This document shows, piece by piece, positions 62,675 to 64,000 of a DNA stretch of 64,000 nt. The DNA is taken from the NCBI RefSeq assembly GCF_014898815.1, contig NW_026515505.1:558001-622000 (forward strand), read 5' to 3'. The number at the start of each line of letters is the position of its first letter. The first letter of the stretch is position 1. The stretch is from Panonychus citri. Lineage: Eukaryota > Arthropoda > Arachnida > Trombidiformes > Tetranychidae. The position numbers and the translations under genes are program-made. The notes beneath the pieces are model-generated. The model saw only the letters and a list, made by a program, of their open reading frames with translations. It had not been told where the DNA came from and did no database searches.

Positions 62675-63790
62675 CTTTCCGTCTTCTCAAACTGCTTATC
62701 TCTGCTATTTTTATGTACTTTTCAACCATTTCGTTTGCATCCAATTTACATGTGAATCAAGAAACAAAACAATTGAATCAAATGCGTGGTTACATCTTCT
62801 TCATCATCATTTTTTATATATTCCTTCATCATCCTCAATCGCATCATGCTTTACATCCTTCTATTGACTTATCATCATCATCTTCTCACTCACTCTATCA
62901 CCTTTTTATCCCTATCTCATCAATTTCTTACTCACTTCTTTTTTTCCTTCTCCTTTGCATGTTGTTGACTTTTTTACCTTCTTTTTACATCATCTTTGTA
63001 TATTTTTTCTCAACTTCTTCTTCATGATGACGATTCTGGTGAGAGAATGATGAAAATTATGATGATGATGATGTACTCAGATGAGTTTATCCGGAAGTTT
63101 AAGCAAATTATCTTCTCGCTATTTGTTTTTCATTTGATTTGTTTCGGGTTTGCATTTTTGCTTTTTCTTTCTAACCTCTATTTTTTTCCTACACCAATTC
63201 CTATTAGATTGTTACAGTTTATCCAATACCGATTTCATCCTAATGGTCATCGCCATCATTATGCATCTATTTTAACGATTTCCCCTTTTCCATTCGAGTG
63301 GACAAGCGACCGGACTCACCTAATTGTCTCTGATTTTCGAATAATCTTCGAACATGATTTGACATTAATACTTCCGCATTGATTTGTTTCGGTCTTCTGG
63401 CCTCTCTATTAACCGTTAATTGCTACCAGATTATTTAAATGAGTATAGTTGATCATCTCCTCTCTCTCTCTAATCCCAATCATCTAATAATCATCACTAA
63501 CGGAATCAACCGGAAATTCATCTCAACTTTGAACTTGAAACGATTCTCTCTCTCTCATTTCTTTTTTCATCTATAAAAAGATGATTATCTTATTGAAGGT
63601 ATTTTCTGGTTACTATGGTTTGTTGCTTAATTTTAAATCAAATTAATCATGATGATGATCATCTTTAACCATAATCTTACATCATTATTATTACATCAAT
63701 TGACTGAGAGTTCATTCAAATGTAACAACAATTAACTTTTCCTTCCTCTTCCAATCAAGGTTTTCACTGACTTCCATCAATAACAAACAT
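61007..63790. other. AT- and CT-rich region without a supported gene
   Basis: Contains possible fragments of the unresolved minus-strand gene (up to about 61350). A pyrimidine-rich block follows from about 62000 to 63400 that creates long frames of Ser, Leu, Phe and Ile. The 285-codon frame at 62170-63027 lacks an ATG at its start and runs through the CT microsatellite, so it is not called. Confidence 0.45.
62602..62668. repeat. (CT)33 microsatellite
   Basis: A 67-nt uninterrupted CT run, the longest simple repeat in the window. Confidence 0.97.
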
Positions 63791-63968
63791 TATATAAACA
63801 TGGTTCCAGGGCAATTAACCATCTTCAAGTTAATTAACCATATTTTTAACCATTTTTTGGACTGCACAATCAACTTTAAACAACCAACGAGGTAGAAGAA
63901 AAATTAAAAATGATCAACAATCATCAAGAATAATGAATTAGTTATTGGTTAATCAGGTAAACATGAAG
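63791..63968 (+). other. Possible 5' end of a gene running off the window
   Basis: A TATATAAA box at 63791-63798 is followed about 165 bp later by ATGAAG directly joined to a GTAAGT donor at 63969. A two-codon first exon is typical of genes whose signal peptide is completed in exon 2. Two short upstream ATGs between the box and this ATG weaken the case. Confidence 0.2.
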
Positions 63969-64000
63969 GTAAGTGTATCATTATATTTATTTATATTTCT

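Noticed and set aside
62170..63027. 285-codon plus-strand frame
   Set aside because: It lacks an ATG at its start, runs through the (CT)33 repeat, and consists mainly of Ser/Leu/Phe/Ile from pyrimidine-rich DNA.
1..64000. CRISPR arrays, transposase or viral genes, tRNAs
   Set aside because: None recognised. The repeats seen are microsatellites and the single fold-back element.

Overview
The window is nuclear DNA of a small-genome animal, most likely an arthropod and plausibly an acariform mite. Evidence: AT-rich non-coding DNA, GT-AG introns mostly of 50-550 nt, a Pol III-type animal SRP RNA gene, and an animal gene set (UAP56/DDX39B helicase, importin alpha, HPPD, a Jupiter-like microtubule protein). 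The taxonomic guess is inference. No phage, plasmid, CRISPR or bacterial operon structure is present.

Layout. 0.1-8.0 kb: a 7-exon gene for a roughly 1,800-residue ankyrin protein with a possible alternative exon. 8.35-8.74 kb: a long fold-back repeat in the promoter of a single-exon importin alpha gene. 10.78-11.08 kb: the SRP (7SL) RNA on the minus strand. 11.4-17.5 kb: mitochondrial ribosomal protein mS40, TMA7, an ATF-2-type bZIP protein and glycyl-tRNA synthetase, all on the plus strand. 18.2-21.3 kb: three minus-strand genes, one coiled-coil protein and two small secreted proteins. 22.7 kb: a 71-residue orphan. 23.6-29.2 kb: divergent PEBP (minus) and UAP56 (plus). 30.0-32.3 kb: convergent HPPD and RpS16. 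34.7-38.8 kb: convergent ZIP zinc transporter and AAAP-family amino-acid transporter. 44.2-48.2 kb: a Jupiter-like gene split by a 3.5 kb intron. 48.2-64 kb: almost gene-free, rich in CT/GA and GAT/ATC microsatellites, with only weak coding candidates.

The genes are mostly unrelated housekeeping functions: protein import (importin alpha, SRP RNA), translation (GlyRS, RpS16, mS40, TMA7), mRNA export and splicing (UAP56), tyrosine catabolism (HPPD) and transport. I see no co-functional gene system. The most interesting signals are regulatory or architectural: a 42-bp module shared by two promoters, a fold-back element around one of those copies, an uORF overlapping the mitochondrial start of GlyRS, a mitochondrial-like leader on PEBP, a fourfold composite ankyrin module, and a phase-symmetric candidate exon.

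Exon joins were worked out by hand from splice sites, reading phase and protein family knowledge. No transcript data were available.
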